A stretch of DNA of 64,000 nucleotides from Psychrobacter glaciei. Its GTDB lineage: Bacteria > Pseudomonadota > Gammaproteobacteria > Pseudomonadales > Moraxellaceae. Numbering within the stretch: the first letter of the stretch is position 1; each line of letters starts with the position of its first letter. Below are positions 35,462-45,525 of this stretch, in pieces. The stretch is from NCBI RefSeq assembly GCF_014652895.1, contig NZ_BMZR01000005.1, forward strand, positions 95,733 through 159,732, given 5' to 3'. The position numbers and the translations under genes were made by a program. Under the pieces are notes generated by a model. That model did no database searches. It was not told the origin of the DNA and saw nothing but the letters and a program-made list of their open reading frames with translations.

Positions 35462-36883
35462 CTACTTAACGATTTCGAAAAGTTGAAGGTTGTTGATTGT
35501 ATGTTCGATGTATTTATAGATATAGGAGTTATTGTTTTTTCCATTAACTAAATTATTTGTTTCGTTGTGAAATTGATATTTTAATAAAAAATCACTTATT
35601 ATTTTTACAGCTCTTTCAAACTTTAAATAATCATCAGGTAAGTAAAAACAATTTTCAGGTAAGTACTTACTAAAAATTATTAATATGATGCTTTTAGTTT
35701 GAAACTCTTGAGCTCGAGGAGTCCTATCTTGAAAGTACATTTCTGGAGAGTTGATAAATTTCATAAACCTATCTTCATTGATTTCTTTGCTTATTATCTC
35801 CTGAAATATTCCTTTATCTATCATATAAACAAACGATAGGAAGACCATTAAAATTTGCTCAACAATCCGTGACTTACTTTGTTCTTTATCTTCAAAAATT
35901 ATTAGCGTTTCGATACAACGCACAATCTGCTCAATGTTGCGAAGTGATAATTTCCCGACATTAAGGAAAGTTGGAATCTCGTATATAAATTGGTTTTCTT
36001 TAAAGTCTTGTGGAATGACTTTGCTAGCTTGTACTGTGGCTTTAAAGTAAGTGACATTATTTTCGACTGATCTACCTTCAATGTCTTTTGTAGAAGTGGG
36101 CAAGTTGATCTGATACTTAAAGAATTTATATAGGTAATCATGAGAATTGGTTTCGCTACCATAGCTGTGCTTAATGGTTGCTTTTAATTGCTCCGCATTG
36201 GTAATCAAGATAATTTGCACATTATCTACATCGAACACATGCTTGATGGTTTCTAACATCATTACTGCAAAGTCTGGACGACAACGATCGAGCTCATCAA
36301 TAAGTAAAATGATAGGGTTTGTGGAAGCAATATCAGATAGAGCATCACGCAATGTCGATAAATTCTTTTCCGCTTCTACTTGGTCTTTAATCATAGACTC
36401 AAGTGATTGGTCGATAAGAGATTTTGACCCATCCTTTATTTCTTCCATTCCATCTGCTAGTGCGTCAGGAATATCTACCGCATATCTACCGAATGCAAAT
36501 CCTAATCCTGCTTTGAGACCTATACCAGAAATAAGCCTTAGGTAAGGAACTGCATTTTTTATAAAATTCTTGCGCTTGTCATCTTTTTCATCGTAGAAAC
36601 TAGCCACCTCAGCTATAAGTGTTAAAAGCGGCTCATTAGCATGATCAGCTTGAAAGGCGTTCACGTAGCCAACTTTATAGTTATTGGGATTATCTGCTTC
36701 AATGAGGTTTTTGAGTTTGAAGCAAAATTCAGTTTTACCTGTACCCCATTTACCGTCGATGATAAGTGGTGAGACATCAATATCTGAATCTAATAACTTA
36801 ATGATTTTTTCAGCGATAGGCTTACGTGTGAACTCATCTCTACTAGAAAAAGTTAACTCTTTCATTACGCTGTAATCTGTCAT
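35462..36883 (-). CDS. KAP family P-loop NTPase
   Basis: This 473-residue protein has Walker A GKWGTGKTEF (residues 44-53) and the KAP-type Walker B IILLIDELDRCRP (191-203). A Gly-rich hydrophobic stretch lies between them near 112-136 (LRLISGIGLKAGLGFAFG), where many KAP ATPases carry membrane helices. The C-terminal half is helical with no recognised domain. KAP ATPases are patchily distributed; some are membrane-associated and some sit in phage-defence loci. The gene is clearly more AT-rich than its neighbours and stands alone between two housekeeping genes, which suggests acquisition. A GAGAG site precedes the ATG. Defence is a hypothesis, not shown. Confidence 0.85.
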   Translation of the reverse strand: MTDYSVMKELTFSSRDEFTRKPIAEKIIKLLDSDIDVSPLIIDGKWGTGKTEFCFKLKNLIEADNPNNYKVGYVNAFQADHANEPLLTLIAEVASFYDEKDDKRKNFIKNAVPYLRLISGIGLKAGLGFAFGRYAVDIPDALADGMEEIKDGSKSLIDQSLESMIKDQVEAEKNLSTLRDALSDIASTNPIILLIDELDRCRPDFAVMMLETIKHVFDVDNVQIILITNAEQLKATIKHSYGSETNSHDYLYKFFKYQINLPTSTKDIEGRSVENNVTYFKATVQASKVIPQDFKENQFIYEIPTFLNVGKLSLRNIEQIVRCIETLIIFEDKEQSKSRIVEQILMVFLSFVYMIDKGIFQEIISKEINEDRFMKFINSPEMYFQDRTPRAQEFQTKSIILIIFSKYLPENCFYLPDDYLKFERAVKIISDFLLKYQFHNETNNLVNGKNNNSYIYKYIEHTINNLQLFEIVK

Positions 36884-36946
36884 TAAGCACTCTCTATATT
36901 TATAATTTTGATATACGATACTTATGTTATACAGATAATACAGACA

Positions 36947-36970
36947 TAAAAAAAGCCCATAAGGGCTTTT
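36947..36970 (-). terminator. Terminator after ylqF
   Basis: On the minus strand the stem AAAAGCCC/GGGCTTTT with loop TTAT is followed by a T tract. It isolates the KAP gene from ylqF transcription. Confidence 0.82.
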
Positions 36971-37012
36971 ATATAGGCAATAGTTTTTTGAGTAATGAGC
37001 CTTGAACCAAAC

Positions 37013-37969
37013 CTACTTCCGATTCTTCCGTGTTTTCAAACGACGCAAACGCTTCTCTTCTTCTTTAGCAATTCTTTTCGCTTCTGTAGCGAGTCTTTGT
37101 TCAGCGACCACGAGTTCTTCAGCCTCGGTCATTGCTGGCGTTTCTAGCGTAATGCGCCCAATTTTAGCGCTACGTAACTCATTCACGAGAATCTCAGACA
37201 TGCGGTACGTATCGACTTGATTGCCCGAACGTACACAGCCGCGATTACGTCCCGCCACTTCAAAAAACTCCCAATCTGTCTTAGGTAATTCTTCAATTTT
37301 ATAGCGAGTTTTTAGCAGTTCAGGATAGGCATGCATCAAGTACTCAGCGGTGTAACTGGCCACATCAGCGAAGTCAAAAGCCGTATCACGAATACCACCA
37401 GTCGCTGCCAAACGATAGCCAGAGTGTTCGTTTTCGACTTTTGGCCATAGCATTCCGGGGGTATCATAGAGCATGATGTCATCGTCAAGCTTAATCAGCT
37501 GCTGCGACTTGGTCACGGCTGGCTCATCGCCTGTCTTTGCCACCGCGCGTCCTGCTAGCGTATTAATTAGCGTTGATTTGCCAACGTTTGGAATGCCCAT
37601 AATCATGGCTTTAATCTGACGACCCGTGCCGACTTTATTGGGCACGAGTTGTTTACAGATGGCGATGATGCGTTTTACATCATTGGCTTTCTCGGTATCG
37701 CAAGCAATGGCTTTGACACCGCTTTGCTGCTCAAGATATTCCATCCACGCTTGGGTCAATTCTGGATCAGCAAGATCGGCTTTGTTCAGGATTTTGATGA
37801 CAGGTTTTTCGCCGCGCAATGCCGCAACCATTGGGTTTTCACTACTATAAGGGATACGCGCATCAATGACCTCAATGACCAAATCCATCTGCGGCATGAT
37901 TTCTTTGATTTCGTTACGGGCTTTGTTCATATGCCCAGGGAACCACTGAATACTTACTCTCTTATCCAT
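37013..37969 (-). CDS. ylqF: Ribosome biogenesis GTPase YlqF
   Basis: This 318-residue GTPase is circularly permuted, as expected for the YlqF/RbgA family. The order is IQWFPGHMNKA at the N terminus, then G4 LNKADLA near residue 61, then G1 GIPNVGKSTLIN near 125 and G3 DTPGMLWP. RbgA acts in late assembly of the 50S subunit in Bacillus; the gammaproteobacterial copy is presumed similar. The C-terminal tail is strongly basic (KEEEKRLRRLKTRKNRK), fitting RNA contact. Confidence 0.94.
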   Translation of the reverse strand: MDKRVSIQWFPGHMNKARNEIKEIMPQMDLVIEVIDARIPYSSENPMVAALRGEKPVIKILNKADLADPELTQAWMEYLEQQSGVKAIACDTEKANDVKRIIAICKQLVPNKVGTGRQIKAMIMGIPNVGKSTLINTLAGRAVAKTGDEPAVTKSQQLIKLDDDIMLYDTPGMLWPKVENEHSGYRLAATGGIRDTAFDFADVASYTAEYLMHAYPELLKTRYKIEELPKTDWEFFEVAGRNRGCVRSGNQVDTYRMSEILVNELRSAKIGRITLETPAMTEAEELVVAEQRLATEAKRIAKEEEKRLRRLKTRKNRK

Positions 37970-38100
37970 CTGCTTTCATAACCTTTTATAAAAAATGCTA
38001 AAAGTAAAACAATCAACGTTTACTTTCTAATGGTGTCCAGTTTACTACAGAACCACATTGCTCACGGCACAATTTCACTTAACCAGATTTGTCATTACGC

Positions 38101-41100
38101 CTAATTTTGGTTTTCTGTTTCCTCGTGCGCGGGTGGTAATGGGGCAAGATAACCAATTAACAGTATCAAGCTGCCTGCACCAAGGAAGGATATCACTCGC
38201 CAAATCGCCTCAGTTTGTGACAAATCGACTAATACCAATTTAAGCACAACGATACCCAACAGCCCGATGCCCATAAACCAAAGCGCGCGCTGCCAGTAGC
38301 GACTGGCGATGATGGTGGCGACTAATGCCAAGAGCGTCCATAAAATGGTTAGCCCCGTCTGTACTTGCTCACTTTGCCACGCGCCGCCCTGAGCACTGTT
38401 CCATAGCGGTGTAGCGATAAAGGCGTGTAGCGTCCTGACCAACATGCTAGATATCAACCAAAAACTGATAAGCCCCAACACAGTTAGTAAAGTATTAGTG
38501 GTGAATATACGCTTGGATTTGACGTCGGTATTTGATGCAATGCGCCCCTCGTCGCGGCGATGTTGGCTCATGTAATATAGACTGCAACCAACGAATAGCG
38601 CGAGCCATGAGGTAATGTCGTATAAATTTAGCAGTGGGAAGTAGGGCAGTTCCCAGATCACGCCATCATAAGACCAGTTGGTAATGACGACCCAAAATAA
38701 GGCGATAGATGCGAATATAGCAGCGCATTGGAATAGCGCTTGTTGCCAATCAAACCAGTACAGAAAACCTTGATTTAACACCTCACGCGTTCGCGTATTT
38801 TGCTGACGATAACCGGAATCACGATAGCTGAACCATAACCCAGCCAATATCAAAATGGCTGGAATCAAGATAGCCATCACCCCAGCTGAATCTGCGAGTC
38901 CATAGTGAGCTGCGGCAGCGATGACTAAAATGCCAGCGCCCAACCAGCTCGCGCCATCGTAGCGTGACAACTCTGAATGCTCGTACCACGTCTTTAACCA
39001 CAACTGTCCGATGACCAACCCGCCAATGATTAGGATAGTAAATAACAACCAATCTGCTGTCTGCCATGCTGAATGAAATTCGAATTTTTGCGGTAGCTGT
39101 AGGACAAGCATTAGATAAAACACCACTAATAAGCCGTGACTAAACTGTCTGATCTCTGCCCACAAGCGATAACGATTGATGACCCAGTAAGTACTCAAGC
39201 TGATCAGTGCCGCGAAGGCAATCATTGTCGTCGTTGCTAATGTCCAACTGGTAAACCATTGATTAAAATCGAGCAGCAATACTTGTAGTAGCCAAGCCAT
39301 AGCAGTAAAAGTTAAAAATCGTATTAATAGAGGACTGCGCCACACGAGGTTGAAGACTTTGCTTTGGCTATTGATTGAGGTCAGCCATTGCTGCGCGGCT
39401 TGGGTGCTAATACCCAGTGCGTTGGCGTAGGTTACTATTGAATCTGAGGTGGTGGTTTGCTCTTGAGAATGTGTTGAGGAATTATCTAAGCCACCGTTTA
39501 AGTCGTCGTTCAAACTATTATTTAGGATAGCCGGCGAGTTGCTAGCGCGTAAAATAAATACAGTGGTTAGATAAGCCATAGCCGAAATGGTTAAGGCCAA
39601 TGTTTGATAGTCTTGAACGGCGAAGACCACCTTTATCATCAACATGCCTATACTGATTAGCTGCAATAGTAAACCAAATAGCACTGACCAAGCGCGTAGC
39701 GAGCGCCGTCCGAACCACACCAGTGCCAATCCTTGTACTGACCAGCCAAAAGCAATCCATTCGGCATCTAATGCCAGCGGAATCACCAATGCCAAAAAGC
39801 CAAACCCTAATGCCAACATGCCCTCGGTAATTAAAGCATAACGCTGACTGCGCTGGACAAACACCCAGCCAAGTCCCAAATAAATGACTGCTAAAACTGC
39901 ACTAGTAATGGTTAAAGCGTTAGGGATGTCATCTAATAAGGCAGCAAATAAGCCAAATGCCAGTATAGGTACTGAACACAGTAAGCCCGTATCAATGGGA
40001 AATACATAGCTGTTATTTTCTAAATGGATTTTGCCCACGTTATCTGCATTGTTTGCGTTATCTATATGAGAAGAATTTTTTTCATTGAGAATGTTATAGG
40101 TGATGATTTGCTGTGCGTAGCGAATGACGACAAACAAGTAAAGCAGTAAATGTAAGGTAACCAATACCATCAATGACCAACGCTGCGTTTCAACGACAGC
40201 GCTCAAATCCCCACTCATGCCCCAATAGTAAGCCAGCCCAAATGTCACGACCACACCGAATAGGTTGAGTATCTTCCAAGGGCGGTAATGCGCGATAATC
40301 GCAATCGCCACGTTCAAAAGTAAATAATAGCTGAACAATGTCACTAAGCTGCCGGTATCGTTACCAGTCAAAATAGGCGCAAAAAAACCGCCCGATAAGG
40401 CCAACAACGCTAAAGGAAAAGCATTTTGGCGTACGGCGAGGGCAATAGTAATGGCGGATAGCAATCCGAGTCCAATAAAGCTCGGTAAACTTGGGATAAT
40501 TTGATAGACACTATAAGCAAAAAAGGTACTCAGATAAGCAATGGCTAAGCCTGCACCTTGTAAAGTAATCCCATACGAGAAACGTTTTGCCGTTAGTTTT
40601 AATCCAAGCGCTGCCAATCCAAGTCCTGCGATGCCGATAGTCATGAGCTTTGCAGTAATCGAAATCTCTATATACTCGCTCAGCAAGCGTAGCAGTAGCA
40701 CCACACCTACTAGTAATACTAATACGCCAACGCGCACGACTAAATTACCACCGAAGAACCAGTTTTTGATTGAATGAATCAATGAAGTAACGATAGGTAA
40801 TGAGCGTTCATCAGGCTCTATCGGTGCGCTTGGTTTCGCTGCCAGTGTGTTGTTTTTTGTGGTGATTGAGGCGTGATTATTTATAGGTTTATCATCAGAG
40901 ACGTTTGAGGTTGCCTGTGTGATGAGACTTGCAGTAGCCATGGGAAGTGGGGGCGGCGATGGAGATGACAGAGGTGACGCACTATCGGTAGACAAATTTT
41001 GTGAAGCAAAACTTGTATCCTTAGACATGCTGTCTTCAGTAGAAGTCTCGTGCGCATAAACGCTTTCATCAGCCGAACGAGTCAGTGAAGATGCCATACT

Positions 41101-41265
41101 ATGGTCTTTTTGCTGCTCAAGCTCCGCTTGCAGCTTTATCACATCACGGCGCAAATGCTCGATTTTTCGAGTTATTCTAGTATATAACGCGACAACCACA
41201 ATCAATAAAATGGTAAAAGCCAGCCACCCCAATTGGGTCACTAATAGATATAACATCCTCGTCAC
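38101..41265 (-). CDS. DUF2339 giant polytopic membrane protein
   Basis: This 1054-residue protein has one N-terminal membrane segment, a short coiled coil (TRKIEHLRRDVIKLQAELEQQ) and a Ser/Thr-rich cytoplasmic linker to about residue 150. It then has more than twenty hydrophobic helices to the C terminus. FFGGNLVVRVGVLVLLVGVVL and ALSGGFFAPILTGND are typical of DUF2339 (COG5373). The family's function is unknown; it has been suggested to relate to cell envelope or sugar handling but without proof. Translation probably starts at the GTG at 41265; an ATG lies three codons later. Confidence 0.85.
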   Translation of the reverse strand: MTRMLYLLVTQLGWLAFTILLIVVVALYTRITRKIEHLRRDVIKLQAELEQQKDHSMASSLTRSADESVYAHETSTEDSMSKDTSFASQNLSTDSASPLSSPSPPPLPMATASLITQATSNVSDDKPINNHASITTKNNTLAAKPSAPIEPDERSLPIVTSLIHSIKNWFFGGNLVVRVGVLVLLVGVVLLLRLLSEYIEISITAKLMTIGIAGLGLAALGLKLTAKRFSYGITLQGAGLAIAYLSTFFAYSVYQIIPSLPSFIGLGLLSAITIALAVRQNAFPLALLALSGGFFAPILTGNDTGSLVTLFSYYLLLNVAIAIIAHYRPWKILNLFGVVVTFGLAYYWGMSGDLSAVVETQRWSLMVLVTLHLLLYLFVVIRYAQQIITYNILNEKNSSHIDNANNADNVGKIHLENNSYVFPIDTGLLCSVPILAFGLFAALLDDIPNALTITSAVLAVIYLGLGWVFVQRSQRYALITEGMLALGFGFLALVIPLALDAEWIAFGWSVQGLALVWFGRRSLRAWSVLFGLLLQLISIGMLMIKVVFAVQDYQTLALTISAMAYLTTVFILRASNSPAILNNSLNDDLNGGLDNSSTHSQEQTTTSDSIVTYANALGISTQAAQQWLTSINSQSKVFNLVWRSPLLIRFLTFTAMAWLLQVLLLDFNQWFTSWTLATTTMIAFAALISLSTYWVINRYRLWAEIRQFSHGLLVVFYLMLVLQLPQKFEFHSAWQTADWLLFTILIIGGLVIGQLWLKTWYEHSELSRYDGASWLGAGILVIAAAAHYGLADSAGVMAILIPAILILAGLWFSYRDSGYRQQNTRTREVLNQGFLYWFDWQQALFQCAAIFASIALFWVVITNWSYDGVIWELPYFPLLNLYDITSWLALFVGCSLYYMSQHRRDEGRIASNTDVKSKRIFTTNTLLTVLGLISFWLISSMLVRTLHAFIATPLWNSAQGGAWQSEQVQTGLTILWTLLALVATIIASRYWQRALWFMGIGLLGIVVLKLVLVDLSQTEAIWRVISFLGAGSLILLIGYLAPLPPAHEETENQN

Positions 41266-41370
41266 TCAATCCAGCTTATAGTAAAGTGATAATGACCTGA
41301 TTTGCTCAGAAGTACAAGACTGGTCTGATTACTCATCTAAGAGACAGTGGAGAAAACGAGACTCAAAATA

Positions 41371-41403
41371 AAAGGGCAGCTTAATAGTTAAGCTGCCCTT
41401 TTT
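41371..41403. terminator. Terminator after the dienelactone hydrolase gene
   Basis: The perfect 14-bp stem AAAGGGCAGCTTAA/TTAAGCTGCCCTTT has a 3-base apparent loop and flanking A and T tracts. Confidence 0.9.
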
Positions 41404-41428
41404 GATGATCTTTATACCAAAATATTCT

Positions 41429-42166
41429 TTATGCTAAATTGGCTTTCATAAACTCAAGCATGTTTTCCCAGCTTTGCTTGGCAGCGGCTTCATTATAGCC
41501 AAGATCTACCTCATTTTTAGCGGCACGCTCATCGGCATGTGGGTTGGTAAATCCGTGCTTAGCATTGTCATAAACGTCGATAGTGTAGTCAACGTCTGCT
41601 GCATCTAGCTCTGATTTTAGACCTTCGATTGCCTCCATGGATACCATCGAGTCATCACGACCATGAGCGACTAATACTTTGGCTTTGAAGTTTTTGTCTG
41701 CTGGCTGTTTTGCTGATGGGTTGCCATGGAAAGTCGCAACTGCTTTTAATGGCATACCGTCACGCGCCATATCGAGAACAACTTTACCACCGAAGCAGTA
41801 ACCGATTGCCGCTAAATTATCGCCATCGACTGCCAGTTGATCACTGAAATCATTGAGGATCAAGCGGCAGCGCGCCATTAGCATATCTTGATCTTCTAAT
41901 ACTTGTTCCATCCACATGTTAGCTTGGGCTGCATCTGTGGTTAGTTTGCCTTCGCCATAGATATCCATAGCGACTGCTGCATAACCTGCTGCTGCCAAGC
42001 GTTCGACCACTGATTTTGGATGTTCGACCACGCCCCACCATTCTGGTGCCACTAAAATACCTGGCACTGCCGTATCGTCTGATGCATTTTCTGGTAGCGC
42101 CACATAGCTGATAAGCTCAATACCATTTTCGGTTGTACTGATTAATTCGAAAGTCTTAATTGACAT
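41429..42166 (-). CDS. Dienelactone hydrolase family protein
   Basis: This 245-residue alpha/beta hydrolase has the Cys nucleophile of the DLH family in IGYCFGGK (Cys124), with Asp171/172 in HGRDDSM and His204 in KHGFTNPH completing the triad. EWWGVVEHPKSVVERLA near residue 42 matches the family. DLH enzymes open dienelactone in chloroaromatic degradation, but stand-alone chromosomal copies usually have unknown ester substrates. No aromatic pathway genes lie nearby. AAGGAC precedes the ATG. It is a single-gene unit. Confidence 0.9.
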   Translation of the reverse strand: MSIKTFELISTTENGIELISYVALPENASDDTAVPGILVAPEWWGVVEHPKSVVERLAAAGYAAVAMDIYGEGKLTTDAAQANMWMEQVLEDQDMLMARCRLILNDFSDQLAVDGDNLAAIGYCFGGKVVLDMARDGMPLKAVATFHGNPSAKQPADKNFKAKVLVAHGRDDSMVSMEAIEGLKSELDAADVDYTIDVYDNAKHGFTNPHADERAAKNEVDLGYNEAAAKQSWENMLEFMKANLA

Positions 42167-42327
42167 ATTATTGTCCTTTTTTATGTTGTAAGTTTTATTT
42201 ATTCGTCATTGTGAGGGTTCGTTTTTCTGACTTGTACTACCTTAACGCCCATATCCAGTAAAAACAGCTATAATACTGTAACGCTCTTTATCAAAATGTC
42301 TCTTTATAAAAAATCGACTACAATGCT

Positions 42328-42924
42328 ATGACTATTAACTTGTTAAATCAATCTGCTGCCAATTTGAACGCTGATGCTGTTCAGCCGCTGAAATCAGACC
42401 CAATCGTGAGCTTGTTTCCTGACAGCGAATCAAATGAAACGTCTGAGACATTGCGCCCACAGTTTTGGGAACGCTTTAGCTTAGATAAATTAAACCATAG
42501 CGAATGGGAAGCGTTGTGCGATGGCTGCGGCAGTTGCTGTTTGATTAAGTATATCGATGAAGATGAGAATGGCGATGTGGACGAGGAGCTAGTCGAATAT
42601 ACCGATGTCACTTGTCAGCTGATGGACTGTGCGACGGGATACTGTGGTCACTATGCAACACGTCAAGAGCACGTGCCAGATTGTATTCAATTGACCATGG
42701 ACAACTTACCGCAGATGATGTGGCTACCATCGCACTGCGCTTACAAGCGCTTGTATAAAGGACAAAACCTACCGAGTTGGCATCTGTTACTGACCCAAAA
42801 TGCGGTAGAGACCCAGCAGAAAATGCGCGCTGTCAATGTGGGCGTGGCAGGTCGCTGCGTCTCTGAAATTGGTATGTCTGATGAAGAGATGGAGACGCGG
42901 GTGGTGAATTGGGTCAAGCCTTAA
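42328..42924 (+). CDS. YcgN family cysteine cluster protein
   Basis: This 198-residue protein of the UPF0260/YcgN family has the cysteine cluster WEALCDGCGSCCL near residues 60-72, further cysteines in VTCQLMDCATGYCGHY and DCIQLTMDNLPQMMWLP, and CAY-RLYKG with LPSWHPLLT-like LPSWHLLLT. The cysteines suggest an Fe-S or zinc centre. The function is unknown. Compared with E. coli YcgN it has ~40 extra N-terminal residues. Its stop lies seven bases from the stop of the convergent DUF4105 gene. Confidence 0.9.
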   Translation: MTINLLNQSAANLNADAVQPLKSDPIVSLFPDSESNETSETLRPQFWERFSLDKLNHSEWEALCDGCGSCCLIKYIDEDENGDVDEELVEYTDVTCQLMDCATGYCGHYATRQEHVPDCIQLTMDNLPQMMWLPSHCAYKRLYKGQNLPSWHLLLTQNAVETQQKMRAVNVGVAGRCVSEIGMSDEEMETRVVNWVKP

Positions 42925-42931
42925 TCTATGA

Positions 42932-44266
42932 TTAGTTAGATGCTTGAGCCGCAGATTGGGCTTGTGCCTCAGCGCTTGCTTGCGAATCAGCCAAGGGCGG
43001 AATGGGAATGCCTTGACGAATTTGCGTAGAAAATTCGCGACTGTTAATACCTGATTCTAGATTAGATTGATTGTCAAACCCACGAACTTTTGGATTAATA
43101 TGGGTGCGCTCGTACCAAGTGTCCATCGACCAGTTTTGCTCGCCATGCTGTTGTTCATTTAATTGGGAGTTGGTATCGAGCATGCCGACGTCATAGAGAT
43201 AGTTTGGTAGCCAGCCTGAGACCCAAATTCGGTAATCCCACGGCAGACGGTCGCCGCTGACCAGACGCGCCATATAAAAGATAATATTGGTACAGTTACT
43301 GGTCAAGGTGTTATACCACGCAGGCTTAGCATTTAGCTCATCGGCAGCGGTTAGATAAGACTCAAATAATGACTTGACCTCGCGTTGCTGCAAATGGCTA
43401 ACCGGCAATAGATAAACTTGCTCACCGCGTTTATTCGTCCGCGTATAGATAATATCGCGCTCTTCTGCGGCAATCAGGCTCAGCTCATAACGTCTAAAAA
43501 ATCCTGCGAGCGCCGAAAAAGACTCGCCTTGTTCTTTGCGAATCTCAAACGAGAAAGCGAGCGGTCTATCATCTTCAAAACGAAAGCTCACCAAAGTATG
43601 GGCAATCAGTGGCCCCATCCAATAAGAGTTCGCCACATCGACGCCAGACAATTTTGACATATCAATCGTCCGTGTCTCCCAGCGTGCCGTCGCGTCGTCT
43701 TCGGTATGCCAATCAAAGTTGCGGACATTGGTGAGCGTAATCAAATCGGGATTGTTTGGATCACGCTCATAAGTGATTTTTTGGCTGACTTCTGGCATCC
43801 ACTCGCGTTGTTGCTGGGGTTCGATCGATATAAACCAACCAACACCTAAGCACCAAATCGCCGCGTATAGTCCGATTAGCCATTTGACCTTTGTTTGCTG
43901 AGTCGTGGTTTTTTTGCCGCTAGCTTGTCTGTCCGCCGTTATATTCTGAGGTGCTTGCTTAGCATCAATTGTCCAATGACGCATAAAAAACAAAGCGCTA
44001 AGCACGCCAATAATGATGATAGTTGCCAGCCACGTTATAGCTGAGTGCGCGCCAAACTGATACCAAATCGCTAGTAGTAGCCAGACTGCTGATAGCAACA
44101 GTGTGACGGCGATAAAAAACCGCACAAGACGATGTCGCCACTTATGTTTTGGCTGCTTACTGTCTGATGATGCCTTCTCTAAGTCATGATTTGCAAGACG
44201 ACTGTTTGCCGCAGAGCTATGCGAACCAATCGAGAGTAAGCGAGAAAAAAAGGAACGTAGCGACAT
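42932..44266 (-). CDS. DUF4105 domain membrane protein
   Basis: This ~444-residue protein has several N-terminal membrane segments (three or so within residues 40-170) followed by a large periplasmic domain. The domain carries the DUF4105 segment YNTLTSNCTNIIFY and RLPWDYRIWVSGWLPNYLYD. The conserved Asn-Cys and upstream His/Glu residues have been compared with papain-like (NlpC/P60-type) peptidases, so a cell-envelope hydrolase role is possible but unproven. I place the start at MSLRSFFSRLL (44266); the frame continues 13 codons upstream. The C-terminal tail is Ala/Gln/Ser-rich. Confidence 0.8.
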   Translation of the reverse strand: MSLRSFFSRLLSIGSHSSAANSRLANHDLEKASSDSKQPKHKWRHRLVRFFIAVTLLLSAVWLLLAIWYQFGAHSAITWLATIIIIGVLSALFFMRHWTIDAKQAPQNITADRQASGKKTTTQQTKVKWLIGLYAAIWCLGVGWFISIEPQQQREWMPEVSQKITYERDPNNPDLITLTNVRNFDWHTEDDATARWETRTIDMSKLSGVDVANSYWMGPLIAHTLVSFRFEDDRPLAFSFEIRKEQGESFSALAGFFRRYELSLIAAEERDIIYTRTNKRGEQVYLLPVSHLQQREVKSLFESYLTAADELNAKPAWYNTLTSNCTNIIFYMARLVSGDRLPWDYRIWVSGWLPNYLYDVGMLDTNSQLNEQQHGEQNWSMDTWYERTHINPKVRGFDNQSNLESGINSREFSTQIRQGIPIPPLADSQASAEAQAQSAAQASN

Positions 44267-44520
44267 AGGATTTTTTTTGATGAGTAAAGGCTTTGACCAT
44301 AGCAAAGTTTATAACACACTGACAGTACAATTTGAGTGAATTTGTCGTTGAATGTCTTTGAGCCTTGCGATAAAGTGAAGCTAATTTAAACTGGTCTATG
44401 TATTTATTAGTCATAAACGACTGGTTTTATTTAGTACTTTAATCCCCATCTACATTTTTACGATATTAATGTTTTTACGATATTAATTACCATTAACTAA
44501 AGAGGTTAAATCACACCACC

Positions 44521-45420
44521 ATGTCTGACGACACTCCCAGCCCGAGTAGTTGGTCGATGCGCGGCTTAAAACGCTGGCTATCGACCGCCCCCGAAACCCG
44601 TGATGAACTGATTCGTTTGGTACAGGATTCGCGCCAGTTCTTAGAGCCTGATACTGTGGACATGCTAGAGGGCGTGCTCGATCTGCCTGCGACACAAGTG
44701 CGCGAGATCATGACGCCGCGCCCGCAAGTGATTGGTATCCACGAGAGCACCAGCCTTGCTGAAGTGATGGATATCATCCTTGAAACCACCCATTCGCGCT
44801 ATCCCGTCTTTGACAGTCAAGATGATGATGCGGTCATTGGTATCTTATTGGCCAAGGATTTGATTCCTATTCTCGTCCATATGGTGCGTGACCAAGAAGA
44901 TAAAATCGATAGCAAACGTCTAAAAGATTTGGTACGTCAGCCGCTTTATATTAGTGAGACTGCACGTTCTGATACCTTGTTGCGCTCACTACAGCGTACC
45001 CAAGTACATATGGCGATTGTGGTCGATGAATTTGGCAACTTCGGCGGTGTGGTCACCATGGAAGATTTGCTCGAGGAAATCGTCGGTGATATCGTCGATG
45101 AGCATGATGACTTCGATGAAGACAGTGATATAAATAATATCATCGCTGATCCCGACAAACCAAATACTTGGCGTGTGCAAGCATCGACGGTCATTGAAGA
45201 CTGTAATGATGAGCTTGGCAGTCGTTTTGATGATACCGATGTCGATACCATGGGCGGTCTGGTCATGCAGGCGCTGGGTTATGTAGGCGACCTAGAAGGT
45301 GAGAGCGTAATGATAGACGACTGGCAAATCACCATTACTGATGTCGAAGGACGTTTTATTCAAAACCTAGAACTGACCAAAACGAATCCTGAGCAGCACC
45401 TATTGATAGGCAGTCATTAA
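44521..45420 (+). CDS. corC: CorC/HlyC-type CBS protein
   Basis: This 299-residue soluble protein has two CBS domains (REIMTPRPQVIGI near residue 61; HMAIVVDEFGNFGGVVTMED near 163) and a C-terminal CorC_HlyC domain with TMGGLVMQALGYV. CorC/YbeX was linked to Mg and Co efflux and more recently to ribosome homeostasis. It lacks the membrane DUF21 domain of CorB. The adjacent downstream lnt gives the widely conserved corC-lnt order, though a terminator and 514 bases separate them here. Confidence 0.93.
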   Translation: MSDDTPSPSSWSMRGLKRWLSTAPETRDELIRLVQDSRQFLEPDTVDMLEGVLDLPATQVREIMTPRPQVIGIHESTSLAEVMDIILETTHSRYPVFDSQDDDAVIGILLAKDLIPILVHMVRDQEDKIDSKRLKDLVRQPLYISETARSDTLLRSLQRTQVHMAIVVDEFGNFGGVVTMEDLLEEIVGDIVDEHDDFDEDSDINNIIADPDKPNTWRVQASTVIEDCNDELGSRFDDTDVDTMGGLVMQALGYVGDLEGESVMIDDWQITITDVEGRFIQNLELTKTNPEQHLLIGSH

Positions 45421-45486
45421 TGTATTTTTGACGTTATTGTCATACATGCCATTCATAAGTTTGATAACGCACTGATAATTTCTATA

Positions 45487-45512
45487 AAAACACGATTGCG
45501 ATCGTGTTTTTT
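45487..45512 (+). terminator. Terminator after corC
   Basis: The perfect stem AAAACACGAT/ATCGTGTTTT with loop TGCG is followed by TT. Confidence 0.87.
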
Positions 45513-45525
45513 GCTGTCTGTCATT

